DNA of 7,322 nt from assembly GCA_002720125.1 (NCBI GenBank), contig PBGQ01000007.1, forward strand, positions 1 to 7,322, given 5' to 3'. The number at the start of each line of letters is the position of its first letter. The first letter of the stretch is position 1. Shown one piece after another: positions 1 through 5,515 of this stretch. This stretch comes from Rickettsiales bacterium. Its GTDB lineage: Bacteria > Pseudomonadota > Alphaproteobacteria > TMED109. Both the position numbers and the translations under genes were made by a program. The notes beneath the pieces are model-generated. The model did no database searches. It saw only the letters and a list, made by a program, of their open reading frames with translations, and had not been told where the DNA came from.

Positions 1-629
1 AATATTTATTTTCCTCTATTGGTGAAAGGGGGAAAGGAATGATAGCGCAAGATTATACGAAGCATCCAGGCAGTATAATTAAGATACATTTAAATGGTGA
101 TATACCAATTAACAATCCAAGATTTATAAATAAAAAAAATTGGTTGCCAGAAATATATCAGATAGGAGTAAGAAATCCTCAAGGAATGACTTTATCACAA
201 TTTGATAATGAAATATATATAACAAATCATGGCGCTAAAGGTGGAGATTGGTTTGGTAAAATCAAAAAATCTGGAAACTATGGCTGGAAGAACCTAGGAT
301 GGGGTGGTATTAATTACATAGGTACAAAAATAGGACCCGCTTGGAAAGAAGGCTATGAAAAAGCTTTACACTATTGGGTGCCTTCTATTGGTGTTAGTTC
401 TTTAGTTATTTATAAAGGAAAAGAGTTCAACCAATGGAATGGTAAAGCTATTATTACAGCTTTAAAGGATCAATCTTTGAGAGTAATAGATTTCAAAAAT
501 AAAACAAATATTAAGGAAAAAATAATTTTTAAAAACAAAATTGGAAGAATAAGAGATATTGAGGTAGTAAAGGATAATGGGAAAATCTTACTTTTAACAG
601 AAAATGCTCTATGGAGTATGCATAAATAA
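1..629 (+). CDS. PQQ-dependent aldose/sorbosone-type sugar dehydrogenase, C-terminal part (5' partial)
   Basis: This is the C-terminal half of a soluble PQQ beta-propeller sugar dehydrogenase (GSDH family, as in YliI/Asd), which normally oxidises aldoses in the periplasm. The frame is open to the left edge. The ATG at 39 is internal, because the codons before it already encode the family motif GERG (bases 21-32), followed by AQD (45-53) and a DG-IP-NNP strand. Further motifs are RNPQG (171-185), a degenerate HG-KGGD block (from 225), NYGW, a YWVPSI block, ALKDQ and GRIRD (543-557). By family knowledge, the Arg-Asn pair, the Lys of ALK and the two Arg of GRIRD match PQQ-contacting positions of Acinetobacter soluble GDH. 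About 205 residues are visible of a usual 350-400; the signal peptide and catalytic His are outside the window. The usual EHGP-GGDE block reads NHGAKGGDW here, so substrate or cofactor use may differ. It ends 5 nt from the convergent SDR gene. Confidence 0.88.
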   Translation, partial: YLFSSIGERGKGMIAQDYTKHPGSIIKIHLNGDIPINNPRFINKKNWLPEIYQIGVRNPQGMTLSQFDNEIYITNHGAKGGDWFGKIKKSGNYGWKNLGWGGINYIGTKIGPAWKEGYEKALHYWVPSIGVSSLVIYKGKEFNQWNGKAIITALKDQSLRVIDFKNKTNIKEKIIFKNKIGRIRDIEVVKDNGKILLLTENALWSMHK

Positions 630-634
630 AATAA

Positions 635-1342
635 TCAAGAACTTATCCAACCTCCGTCTACGTCGATAGTTGCTCCAGTTATAAAATCATTTTCTATAAC
701 AAATAAAATTGCTTTTGCTACCTCTTCAGCCGATCCAGCTCTTTTGATTATGTTTTCTTTAGTTGCATTTTTATAAAATGCTTTTCTCGCCTTTCCTTTT
801 AGAGGACTCATAGGAGTGTCTATAACGCCCGGAGAAACCAAGTTTATTCTTATGGGGGCTAGCTCTTTAGTAATTGCTCTTACGAATGCCTCAACTGCAC
901 CACCTGCGGAAGAGATTGCAACGAAACCTGCCTTTGGTTTTCTTGCGGGTGAACCGCTAACTAATACTACGTTACCATTTTTATTAAGATTTTTAATACC
1001 ATATCTAATAACATTAGCATAGCCCCATACTTTATCGAAAGAGTTTTTATATCCCTTCATATCCATAGTTAGAAATGGACCCACTGCTCTTTCTCCTCCT
1101 GTTGCAGTGCTTATTAAAACATCATACGGGCCTATTTTTTTAAAGAGATTTTTAACATTATTTTCATCTAACACATCCACTGATTCTAGTATAAGATTTT
1201 TATATCTAACTTTTAATTTTTTAGGATTTCTACTTATTGCATATATTTTTGAAGCCTTACTTTTAATTAATAATTTTATTGTTGCAGAACCTATTCCAGA
1301 GGTTCCTCCAAAAACTACAACTTTCTTTCCTTTGATATTCAT
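635..1342 (-). CDS. SDR-family oxidoreductase lacking the YxxxK catalytic pair
   Basis: This 235-residue protein has the length and fold signature of a classical short-chain dehydrogenase/reductase. The Rossmann cofactor loop GGTSGIG is at residues 12-18, an acidic VDVLD stretch at 55-59, VSGS at 128-131, SPG at 170-172, and a TGATIDVDGG ending at 222-231. An Arg at 38 and Lys residues after beta-2 would fit NADP(H), but this is an inference. The oddity is the active site: the place of YxxxK reads ISSAG (143-147), so both the catalytic Tyr and Lys are missing, while the following helix (GAVEAFVRAI) is well conserved. Divergent SDR subfamilies of this type exist, so it may be an atypical reductase or a non-catalytic dinucleotide binder. 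The substrate is unknown. The ATG at 1342-1340 gives a correct N-terminus; a weak Shine-Dalgarno AAAGGA lies 12 nt upstream. It is transcribed divergently from azlC. Confidence 0.9.
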   Translation of the reverse strand: MNIKGKKVVVFGGTSGIGSATIKLLIKSKASKIYAISRNPKKLKVRYKNLILESVDVLDENNVKNLFKKIGPYDVLISTATGGERAVGPFLTMDMKGYKNSFDKVWGYANVIRYGIKNLNKNGNVVLVSGSPARKPKAGFVAISSAGGAVEAFVRAITKELAPIRINLVSPGVIDTPMSPLKGKARKAFYKNATKENIIKRAGSAEEVAKAILFVIENDFITGATIDVDGGWISS

Positions 1343-1359
1343 ATTTTAAAATATTCCTT

Positions 1360-1379
1360 TTAATAATGTTCATTATTAA
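1360..1379. promoter_or_regulatory. Palindromic candidate operator in the SDR/azlC divergent region
   Basis: TTAATAATG-TT-CATTATTAA is a perfect 9-bp inverted repeat around a 2-bp centre. A 2-nt loop makes an RNA hairpin unlikely, so a site for a dimeric DNA-binding protein is the better reading; the size and ATGTTCAT core suit TetR-type repressors. It starts 17 bp upstream of the SDR start and touches its Shine-Dalgarno. No regulator gene is in the window, so the ligand and protein are unknown. Confidence 0.45.
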
Positions 1380-1382
1380 TCT

Positions 1383-1390
1383 ATTATAAT
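1383..1390. promoter_or_regulatory. Candidate -10 element (ATTATAAT, readable on both strands)
   Basis: TATAAT at 1385-1390 on the + strand is an exact sigma-70 -10 hexamer. Because ATTATAAT is self-complementary, bases 1383-1388 give the same hexamer on the - strand. It could serve azlC, the SDR gene, or both. No convincing -35 box is visible on either side, and in DNA this AT-rich a chance match is quite possible. It lies between the two palindromes at 1360-1379 and 1401-1419. Confidence 0.3.
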
Positions 1391-1400
1391 ATAATTTTAA

Positions 1401-1419
1401 ATAATTAATATTTAATTAT
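1401..1419. promoter_or_regulatory. Second palindrome, just upstream of the azlC ribosome binding site
   Basis: ATAATTAA-TAT-TTAATTAT has perfect 8-bp arms and a 3-bp centre, made only of A and T. It ends 4 bp before the azlC Shine-Dalgarno. It may be a second operator or a start-site occluding element, but AT-only palindromes arise easily by chance in this background. Confidence 0.25.
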
Positions 1420-1423
1420 CAAT

Positions 1424-1429
1424 AGGAAG
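1424..1429 (+). promoter_or_regulatory. Shine-Dalgarno that points to an ATT start for azlC
   Basis: AGGAAG is the only good ribosome binding site near the 5' end of the azlC reading frame. Its AGGA core stands 6 nt before the ATT codon at 1434, an ideal spacing. No ATG, GTG or TTG follows within range. Confidence 0.5.
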
Positions 1430-1433
1430 AAAG

Positions 1434-2123
1434 ATTTCATCATTAAATAAAGGCATTTATCAGGCATTAGGTGTTCCTGCCTTAGGTTTAGGACTAAGCT
1501 TTTTTACTTTTGGAACTTATCTAAATAGTTCTGGTTTTAATTTAATCCAAAGTTTTTTATCATCTTTCTTTGCATTTGCATTGCCTGGGCAATTTGTTAT
1601 GGCTGAAACTTTATTAGCAGGTGGAAATTTATTAAATATATTTTTAGCTGTACTACTAACTAATGCGAGACTATTTCCTATGACATTGTATCTAATTCCC
1701 ACTATTAGAAATAAAAAAACAAGTAAATGGCAACTTTTTTTTGTATGTCATATTATTGCTGCAACTGCATGGATAAACATGCTTGAAATAAATAAAAAAA
1801 TAAAAAGAAATCAAAGATTAAATTTTTTTATTGGATATGCTGGTTTATTATGGCTAAATTCCGTTTTATTTACAATTTTAGGATATTTGTTTTCTAATTA
1901 TGTTGATACAGTAATACTAATAGGTATGGTTTTTTTTAACCCTATGTATTTTCTTGCAATTACAATAAGTAATTTAAAAGAGAAAAAGTTATATTTAGTT
2001 TTTTTCTTAGCTATATTCTTATCTCCAATTTTTTATAAATTAAACATAGATTGGTCAATTTTATTAACTGGTATAACTTCTGGAATTATAGCTCATTTGA
2101 TTTTAAGAAATAAACATGAATGA
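1434..2123 (+). CDS. azlC: AzlC-family branched-chain amino acid exporter subunit (probable ATT start)
   Basis: This is the large membrane subunit of the AzlCD exporter, which by family knowledge expels branched-chain amino acids or analogues across the inner membrane. The protein is strongly hydrophobic with several membrane spans and carries the AzlC core: an LPGQF motif (residues 49-53), an LLAGG stretch and LLTNARLFP (family pattern NxR) before a Pro-terminated helix. The first candidate start codon of a usual type is TTG at 1581, which would remove the first helix and part of the second. The frame is open back to 1416, and the upstream residues (NKGIYQAL, then a Gly-rich helix) fit the family N-terminus. 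Starting at ATT 1434, behind AGGAAG, gives 229 residues, a normal family length. The frame contains no upstream ATG, GTG or TTG. It overlaps azlD by 8 nt. The exact start is inferred. Confidence 0.85.
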   Translation: MSSLNKGIYQALGVPALGLGLSFFTFGTYLNSSGFNLIQSFLSSFFAFALPGQFVMAETLLAGGNLLNIFLAVLLTNARLFPMTLYLIPTIRNKKTSKWQLFFVCHIIAATAWINMLEINKKIKRNQRLNFFIGYAGLLWLNSVLFTILGYLFSNYVDTVILIGMVFFNPMYFLAITISNLKEKKLYLVFFLAIFLSPIFYKLNIDWSILLTGITSGIIAHLILRNKHE

Positions 2124-2442
2124 AAATATATATATTTCTATACTATTAGCAGCGATTGCTACATATATTTGTAGGGCAAGTGGAGTAATTTTTTCTAATA
2201 AACTTAGTGTGAATAGCGAACTATTTGAGATTATTAGGTGCATTTCAATAGGTATAATTGTAGCAGTTATATTTCATATAATTTTTTACCCCAAAGGGAT
2301 ATTAGCAAGTACTTCTATTCAATCAAGATCTTCAGCTGTAATAGTTTGCATTGGCTGTTTTTTTATTTTTAAAAAAAATATCCTCTTATGTACTATTATT
2401 AGTACTCTGTCTTTTTTTTTATTAAACTATTTAAATTATTAA
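2116..2442 (+). CDS. azlD: AzlD-family amino acid exporter small subunit
   Basis: This 108-residue, very hydrophobic protein has three to four predicted membrane helices. It resembles AzlD, the small partner of AzlC. The first helix ends in TYICRASG (residues 16-23), matching the family's conserved Thr-Tyr/Arg pattern; the middle helices surround a Pro at about 59. AzlC and AzlD work together in amino-acid efflux. The start is the ATG in ATGAATGA, which overlaps the azlC stop by 8 nt. There is no strong Shine-Dalgarno, so translation is probably coupled to azlC. A run of nine T (2412-2420) lies near the 3' end and could be a slippage point. Sequence similarity is lower than for AzlC, and the call rests partly on position. 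Confidence 0.8.
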   Translation: MNENIYISILLAAIATYICRASGVIFSNKLSVNSELFEIIRCISIGIIVAVIFHIIFYPKGILASTSIQSRSSAVIVCIGCFFIFKKNILLCTIISTLSFFLLNYLNY

Positions 2443-2475
2443 ATTTACAAAACTATAAAGTTAAAAACCTAAAAA

Positions 2476-2790
2476 TTAACGGATTTGTGAAAATTTTGCA
2501 CTCTTTAATATTATGCTTTTTTGTCTAATAATTAATGGAGTAACTTTTCTTAAATAATCAGAAAATTCTTTTTTTTTAATTAATTTATCTCTTCTTAAAT
2601 TTCTATCTTCATAACTCTTATAACCATATAAATGAATAACTTGATTAAGTTCACCAAATTCTGTAAAAAAAAAGCCAATTTGGTTTCCAAGAATTTTTAC
2701 ATGTAATTTTCTAATATCTGAATCATAAATGTCTATAAATTCATTTAATCTTCCTACTTTAATATCATAAGTTCTCATTTCTATTATCAT
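2476..2790 (-). CDS. NIPSNAP-family protein
   Basis: This 104-residue soluble protein matches a single NIPSNAP domain (dimeric alpha-beta-barrel fold). It opens with the typical EMRTYDIKVGRL (residues 4-15). The middle has an aromatic/Gly stretch, FFTEFGELNQVIHLYGY (41-57), then the Arg-rich helix EDRNLRRDKL (61-70). The biochemical role of bacterial NIPSNAP proteins is not established; some alpha-beta-barrel relatives bind or transform small ligands. It is the last gene of a three-gene operon, starting 12 nt after the MFS stop with a good Shine-Dalgarno AGAGG (2796-2800) 5 nt before the ATG. The context suggests that it acts on, or senses, the compound moved by the transporter; this is inference. 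There is no signal peptide, so it is probably cytoplasmic. Confidence 0.87.
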   Translation of the reverse strand: MIIEMRTYDIKVGRLNEFIDIYDSDIRKLHVKILGNQIGFFFTEFGELNQVIHLYGYKSYEDRNLRRDKLIKKKEFSDYLRKVTPLIIRQKSIILKSAKFSQIR

Positions 2791-2795
2791 AAATA

Positions 2796-2800
2796 CCTCT
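2796..2800 (-). promoter_or_regulatory. Shine-Dalgarno of the NIPSNAP gene
   Basis: AGAGG on the - strand stands 5 nt before the ATG at 2790, in the 12-nt gap after the MFS gene. It is among the clearest ribosome binding sites in the window and suggests that this gene is translated independently of the MFS gene. Confidence 0.5.
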
Positions 2801-2802
2801 AA

Positions 2803-4074
2803 TTAATATTTTAGCTTATTATTTTTTTTTGGTAAAAACAAAGAAACAATATAACCAGCAGAGGATACTAGCATTAAAAAAAGAAAACAATTTTGAAATC
2901 CTTCGATTCCTGAATTACTATCTAAGATCAAGCCAAATATAGGACCAATAAATACATCTGGGAAATAACCAATAAACGAAATAATTCCGACTGCAATACC
3001 AGTAATACTTATTGGAACATTAACCTCTTTTAATAAACTATAAAAAATACCTCTCAATGAAAATATAGACACCAAACTTATTACAAAATTAAAAAATAAC
3101 AGAAAAAATAACCCTTTTACATTAGATAAAAAACTTAAACTGAAATAACTTAAAAATAAAAATAAAAAAAGAAAAGTTGTGCATTTTTTTGATGATACTC
3201 TGTCAGCAATTAATCCAGCCAAAATTGCTGATATTGGTCTTAGATATGATAAGTTAGCTACTAATAATGAAGCTTCTTCTTTTGTATACTCTAGTACACT
3301 AACAAAATATAACGAATAATAGTCTATACCTTTATATCCAGAATATGCTCCCAATACTATTATTGCTATTAAAAAAATAGGCTTTAGATTTAAAAATATC
3401 TTTTTTAGAAAATTCCTATTAACCTTATTAAATTTAGTTCTTTTTTCCTGAAAAAAAAATAAAATTAGAAAGGATGACAGAAAAGTAATTATTGTATAAA
3501 ACAATATTACACTAAACAAAGGTGAAATTTCTTTATCTGAAAAAGAATTAATTAATAATAGAATTTTGTTATCAGAATAAATTAAAACTGCTGCAGAAGC
3601 ACACAACGAGGCAACCAAGCCTCTGCCAGCTTCTAATGCTCCAAATGATAGACCTTGATTATCCCCAGAAATATTTCTAGTAGCCTTTATTAGTGCTCCC
3701 CAGAAAAAAAGAATAGTTGTGATGCCCCAATAAGCATAGATAAAATATAGATATAAAGTACTTGGATTATAAAGCAAAAATATACCACCTAAAGATGTAA
3801 GCAGTAGAGATGCAAATAATAAATATCTAGGAGATAATCTATCTGCTATATACCCACCTGGAATATAACTAATTAAAGCAGTGATTCCATAAATACTGAA
3901 TGCAATACCTAATGACATGTTGCTGTATTTATAATCTTCTATGAGGGCAGGCCTAAAGAACCTGCTTATATGAAATGGTAATGCAAATATTAACTCACCA
4001 ATAATAATTAAATAAATAAGATCTAATGTTTTTACACTAAAAAGATTTCTAAAATTGATAGTTAGATTATTCAT
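2803..4074 (-). CDS. MFS transporter, 12 TM (YihN-like type)
   Basis: This is a 423-residue secondary transporter of the major facilitator superfamily in the inner membrane, full length with about 12 hydrophobic segments. The N-terminal half has the motif-A loop GGYIADRLSPR (residues 73-83) after helix 2. The C-terminal half has the equivalent AGLIADRVSSKK (286-297). Other features are IEDYKYSNMSLG before helix 2, NQGLSFGALEAGRG (139-152), and ITGIAVGIISFIGYFPDVFIGP (357-378). From memory, these resemble the YihN-like branch of MFS, but the substrate cannot be read from the sequence. Its ATG overlaps the upstream TPR stop by 8 nt (ATGAATAA), so translation is probably coupled; no clear Shine-Dalgarno is seen. 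The NIPSNAP gene follows 12 nt downstream. A9/T9 runs occur at 2822-2830 and 3451-3459. Confidence 0.9.
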   Translation of the reverse strand: MNNLTINFRNLFSVKTLDLIYLIIIGELIFALPFHISRFFRPALIEDYKYSNMSLGIAFSIYGITALISYIPGGYIADRLSPRYLLFASLLLTSLGGIFLLYNPSTLYLYFIYAYWGITTILFFWGALIKATRNISGDNQGLSFGALEAGRGLVASLCASAAVLIYSDNKILLLINSFSDKEISPLFSVILFYTIITFLSSFLILFFFQEKRTKFNKVNRNFLKKIFLNLKPIFLIAIIVLGAYSGYKGIDYYSLYFVSVLEYTKEEASLLVANLSYLRPISAILAGLIADRVSSKKCTTFLFLFLFLSYFSLSFLSNVKGLFFLLFFNFVISLVSIFSLRGIFYSLLKEVNVPISITGIAVGIISFIGYFPDVFIGPIFGLILDSNSGIEGFQNCFLFLMLVSSAGYIVSLFLPKKNNKLKY

Positions 4075-4714
4075 TTCTTATTATATTTAAAATTGAAAGC
4101 ACCTCTTTTAATTCATCGCTATTTTGACCAAGAGTAGTGATATAAATCCTAGAGGCTACAATATAATTGCCTTCTGCGTCGCTATTTAATCCTTCTTTTC
4201 TATAATAATCACCCTTTGTATGTAAGGCTCTTGCCCTGTATATAGCTGAACGTCTACTTAAATCTGAAATTTTTCCAGGATTTGTAGCTATTATTTTAGA
4301 CATTATATTTAAAACTTCGTCATGTTTTTGAAGAGCTTTTTTAAACTTTTTTTGCATTCTTAGCGATATAGAAAGATAATTTAAAGTATCAGCTAATTCT
4401 AGATGATTTATTTTTTTCTGGTTTTTTCTTATTTTCAAGACTTTTTCAAATTCTAGCTGTGCTTCTTTAAATTTTTTTAATTTAATAAGTAATCTCCCTT
4501 TATTTTCTAATAAAGTAGCTGTAGAATTATGTTTCGATCCAAATTCTATTAAGGAAAGCTGAATTGCTTTTTCATTAAAAAAGAAAGATTTTTCGTATTT
4601 TTTTTGACTCCAAAATTTTGAGGTGGTAATGAATGCATTTCGTAGCTCTATAGATTGACTAAAAACAATATGACTATATAAAAACAGACATATGGATAAA
4701 ATAAACTTTAACAT
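4067..4714 (-). CDS. Secreted TPR-repeat protein
   Basis: This 215-residue protein begins with an uncleaved-looking or cleavable signal sequence: a short basic n-region, a hydrophobic core (residues 4-18), and a possible cleavage near VFS-QS (17-21). The rest is helical with TPR spacing. Helix pairs are recognisable at about 33-58, 66-97 (ALL-NKGRLLIKLKKFKEAQ type), 107-140 (LNYLSISLRMQKKFKKAL) and 160-195. Each has the small/large residue pattern of TPR_10/TPR_12 repeats. Such proteins act as scaffolds in the periplasm or on the membrane; the partner is unknown. It is the first gene of the operon with the MFS and NIPSNAP genes, and its stop overlaps the MFS start. The ATG at 4714 has no Shine-Dalgarno, and a possible promoter ends only 6 bp upstream. 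Confidence 0.82.
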   Translation of the reverse strand: MLKFILSICLFLYSHIVFSQSIELRNAFITTSKFWSQKKYEKSFFFNEKAIQLSLIEFGSKHNSTATLLENKGRLLIKLKKFKEAQLEFEKVLKIRKNQKKINHLELADTLNYLSISLRMQKKFKKALQKHDEVLNIMSKIIATNPGKISDLSRRSAIYRARALHTKGDYYRKEGLNSDAEGNYIVASRIYITTLGQNSDELKEVLSILNIIRNE

Positions 4715-4720
4715 CCAAAT

Positions 4721-4748
4721 AATCTACATTTAATACTAGATATCTCAA
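4721..4748 (-). promoter_or_regulatory. Candidate promoter for the TPR-MFS-NIPSNAP operon
   Basis: On the - strand, TTGAGA (4743-4748; 5 of 6 consensus) and TAGATT (4721-4726; 4 of 6) are separated by 16 bp. The -10 box is 6 bp before the ATG, so the transcript would start at or next to the start codon (leaderless or nearly so), in line with the missing Shine-Dalgarno. It rests on consensus matching by eye in AT-rich DNA. Confidence 0.3.
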
Positions 4749-4804
4749 GATTAAAATATTAATAAACTAATTGAACTTTTTCTTAAATAACTTACTTTCT
4801 AATA

Positions 4805-5380
4805 ATGTGTGGTCGATATGTTCTTATATCAAAGAAAAAAATAAAAGAATTATTTAATATAATAATTGAACCAAACTATAATATAGCACCTACTATGAAA
4901 GTATTGGTGCTTAATGAAAAACTAAACCCTATTTTCTGCAATTGGGGAATTTTATCTAAAGTCAAAGGAAAGAAAGTAAATATTTTTAACACGAGAAGCG
5001 AAAATATAAAAAAAAATTTTATTTTTCAAAACTATAAGATGTGTATTTTTTTAGTAAGTGGTTTTTTTGAATGGAAAAAAACTAATAAATCTAGTTCTCC
5101 ATTTTTCATATATTTTAGTAAAAGAATGATGTTTTTTGCGGGTATTTACAATGAATATGGCTGTAGTATTGTAACTAAAAAAAGTCACGGAAATATATTA
5201 GAAATACATCACAGACAGCCTATTATCCTAAATAGCTTTGAATTTGAATCATGGATAAATAAAACTTTCGACTTTTCTTCCATTATAACAAAAAACTTGA
5301 AATATTACGAGGTCAGTAAGAGAGTTAACTTAATTAGGAATAATGATTTAAGCAATATTAAACCGTTGAATAAAATCTAA
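4805..5380 (+). CDS. SRAP-domain abasic-site DNA-protein crosslink protein (YedK/HMCES family)
   Basis: SRAP proteins protect abasic sites in single-stranded DNA by forming a thiazolidine crosslink through Cys2, once the initiator Met is removed. Here the protein starts MCGRY, so Cys2 fixes the start at 4805. Other family positions are YNIAPT (25-30), the NTRSE loop with N62 and R64 (YedK N75 and R77), GFFEW with E89 (YedK E105), and IHHRQP with H135 (YedK H160). The active-site set is therefore complete. Two oddities are the IHxRMP motif reading IHHRQP (Met to Gln at 138) and the length, 191 residues against about 220 for YedK, with shorter loops. No clear Shine-Dalgarno precedes the ATG. 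It stands alone, divergent from the TPR gene and convergent with the CRTAC1-like gene. It is often annotated as SOS response-associated peptidase; no LexA box is evident upstream. Confidence 0.93.
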   Translation: MCGRYVLISKKKIKELFNIIIEPNYNIAPTMKVLVLNEKLNPIFCNWGILSKVKGKKVNIFNTRSENIKKNFIFQNYKMCIFLVSGFFEWKKTNKSSSPFFIYFSKRMMFFAGIYNEYGCSIVTKKSHGNILEIHHRQPIILNSFEFESWINKTFDFSSIITKNLKYYEVSKRVNLIRNNDLSNIKPLNKI

Positions 5381-5411
5381 ATTATTAAAAAAAGATATGT
5401 ATCAATATATG

Positions 5412-5433
5412 AATAATATTAAATAATATCATT
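5412..5433. repeat. AT-only imperfect inverted repeat between convergent genes
   Basis: AATAATATT and AATATCATT can pair around a 4-nt loop with one A-C mismatch. It lies 31 nt after the SRAP stop and could help bidirectional termination, but it has no GC pairs and no U-run directly after it. It may be a chance structure. Confidence 0.2.
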
Positions 5434-5461
5434 ATTGCAAAGCGTTACTGAGATAGTATTC

Positions 5462-5512
5462 ATGGGTTATTTAATTTTGGCTATCAAGGGAAAGGTTAAA
5501 AAAACTATCTAA
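5462..5512 (+). CDS. Possible 16-residue small ORF in the convergent gap
   Basis: The reading frame encodes MGYLILAIKGKVKKTI and stops 3 nt before the end of the CRTAC1-like gene on the other strand. A hydrophobic N-terminus with a lysine-rich tail would suit a tiny membrane-associated peptide. A weak GAGA lies about 9 nt upstream. The frame is open back to 5423, so it could also be the tail of a decayed gene. The DNA here looks less AT-rich than the rest of the gap. I do not recognise it, and it could easily be chance. Confidence 0.15.
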   Translation: MGYLILAIKGKVKKTI

Positions 5513-5515
5513 ATA

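Noticed and set aside
24..41. GAAAGGGGGAAAGGA followed by ATG at 39 looks like a strong ribosome binding site and gene start
   Set aside because: The same bases, read in frame, encode the conserved GERG motif of the sugar dehydrogenase, and the frame is open to base 3. The gene starts outside the window.
816..1349. Open frames on the + strand opposite the SDR gene (816-1022 and 1107-1349)
   Set aside because: They are antisense to a well-conserved SDR gene and their translations show no family pattern.
1581..1583. TTG at 1581 as the azlC start
   Set aside because: It would remove the first helix and the start of the second, and no Shine-Dalgarno precedes it; the upstream residues fit the family.
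1517..1702. Open frame on the - strand at 1517-1702
   Set aside because: It is antisense to the azlC 5' region, whose + strand translation fits the AzlC family over the same bases.
2443..2475. Terminator in the gap between azlD and the NIPSNAP gene
   Set aside because: No stem-loop with a following T-run is visible in these 33 bases.
2412..5016. Nine-base A or T runs inside genes (2412-2420, 2822-2830, 3451-3459, 5008-5016) as phase-variation switches
   Set aside because: Such runs are expected in this AT-rich background, all four genes are in frame, and housekeeping-type products are not usual phase-variation targets. They do mark possible indel error sites.
5381..5515. tRNA or riboswitch in the largest gap
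   Set aside because: No T-loop consensus, acceptor-stem pairing or known aptamer core could be recognised on either strand.
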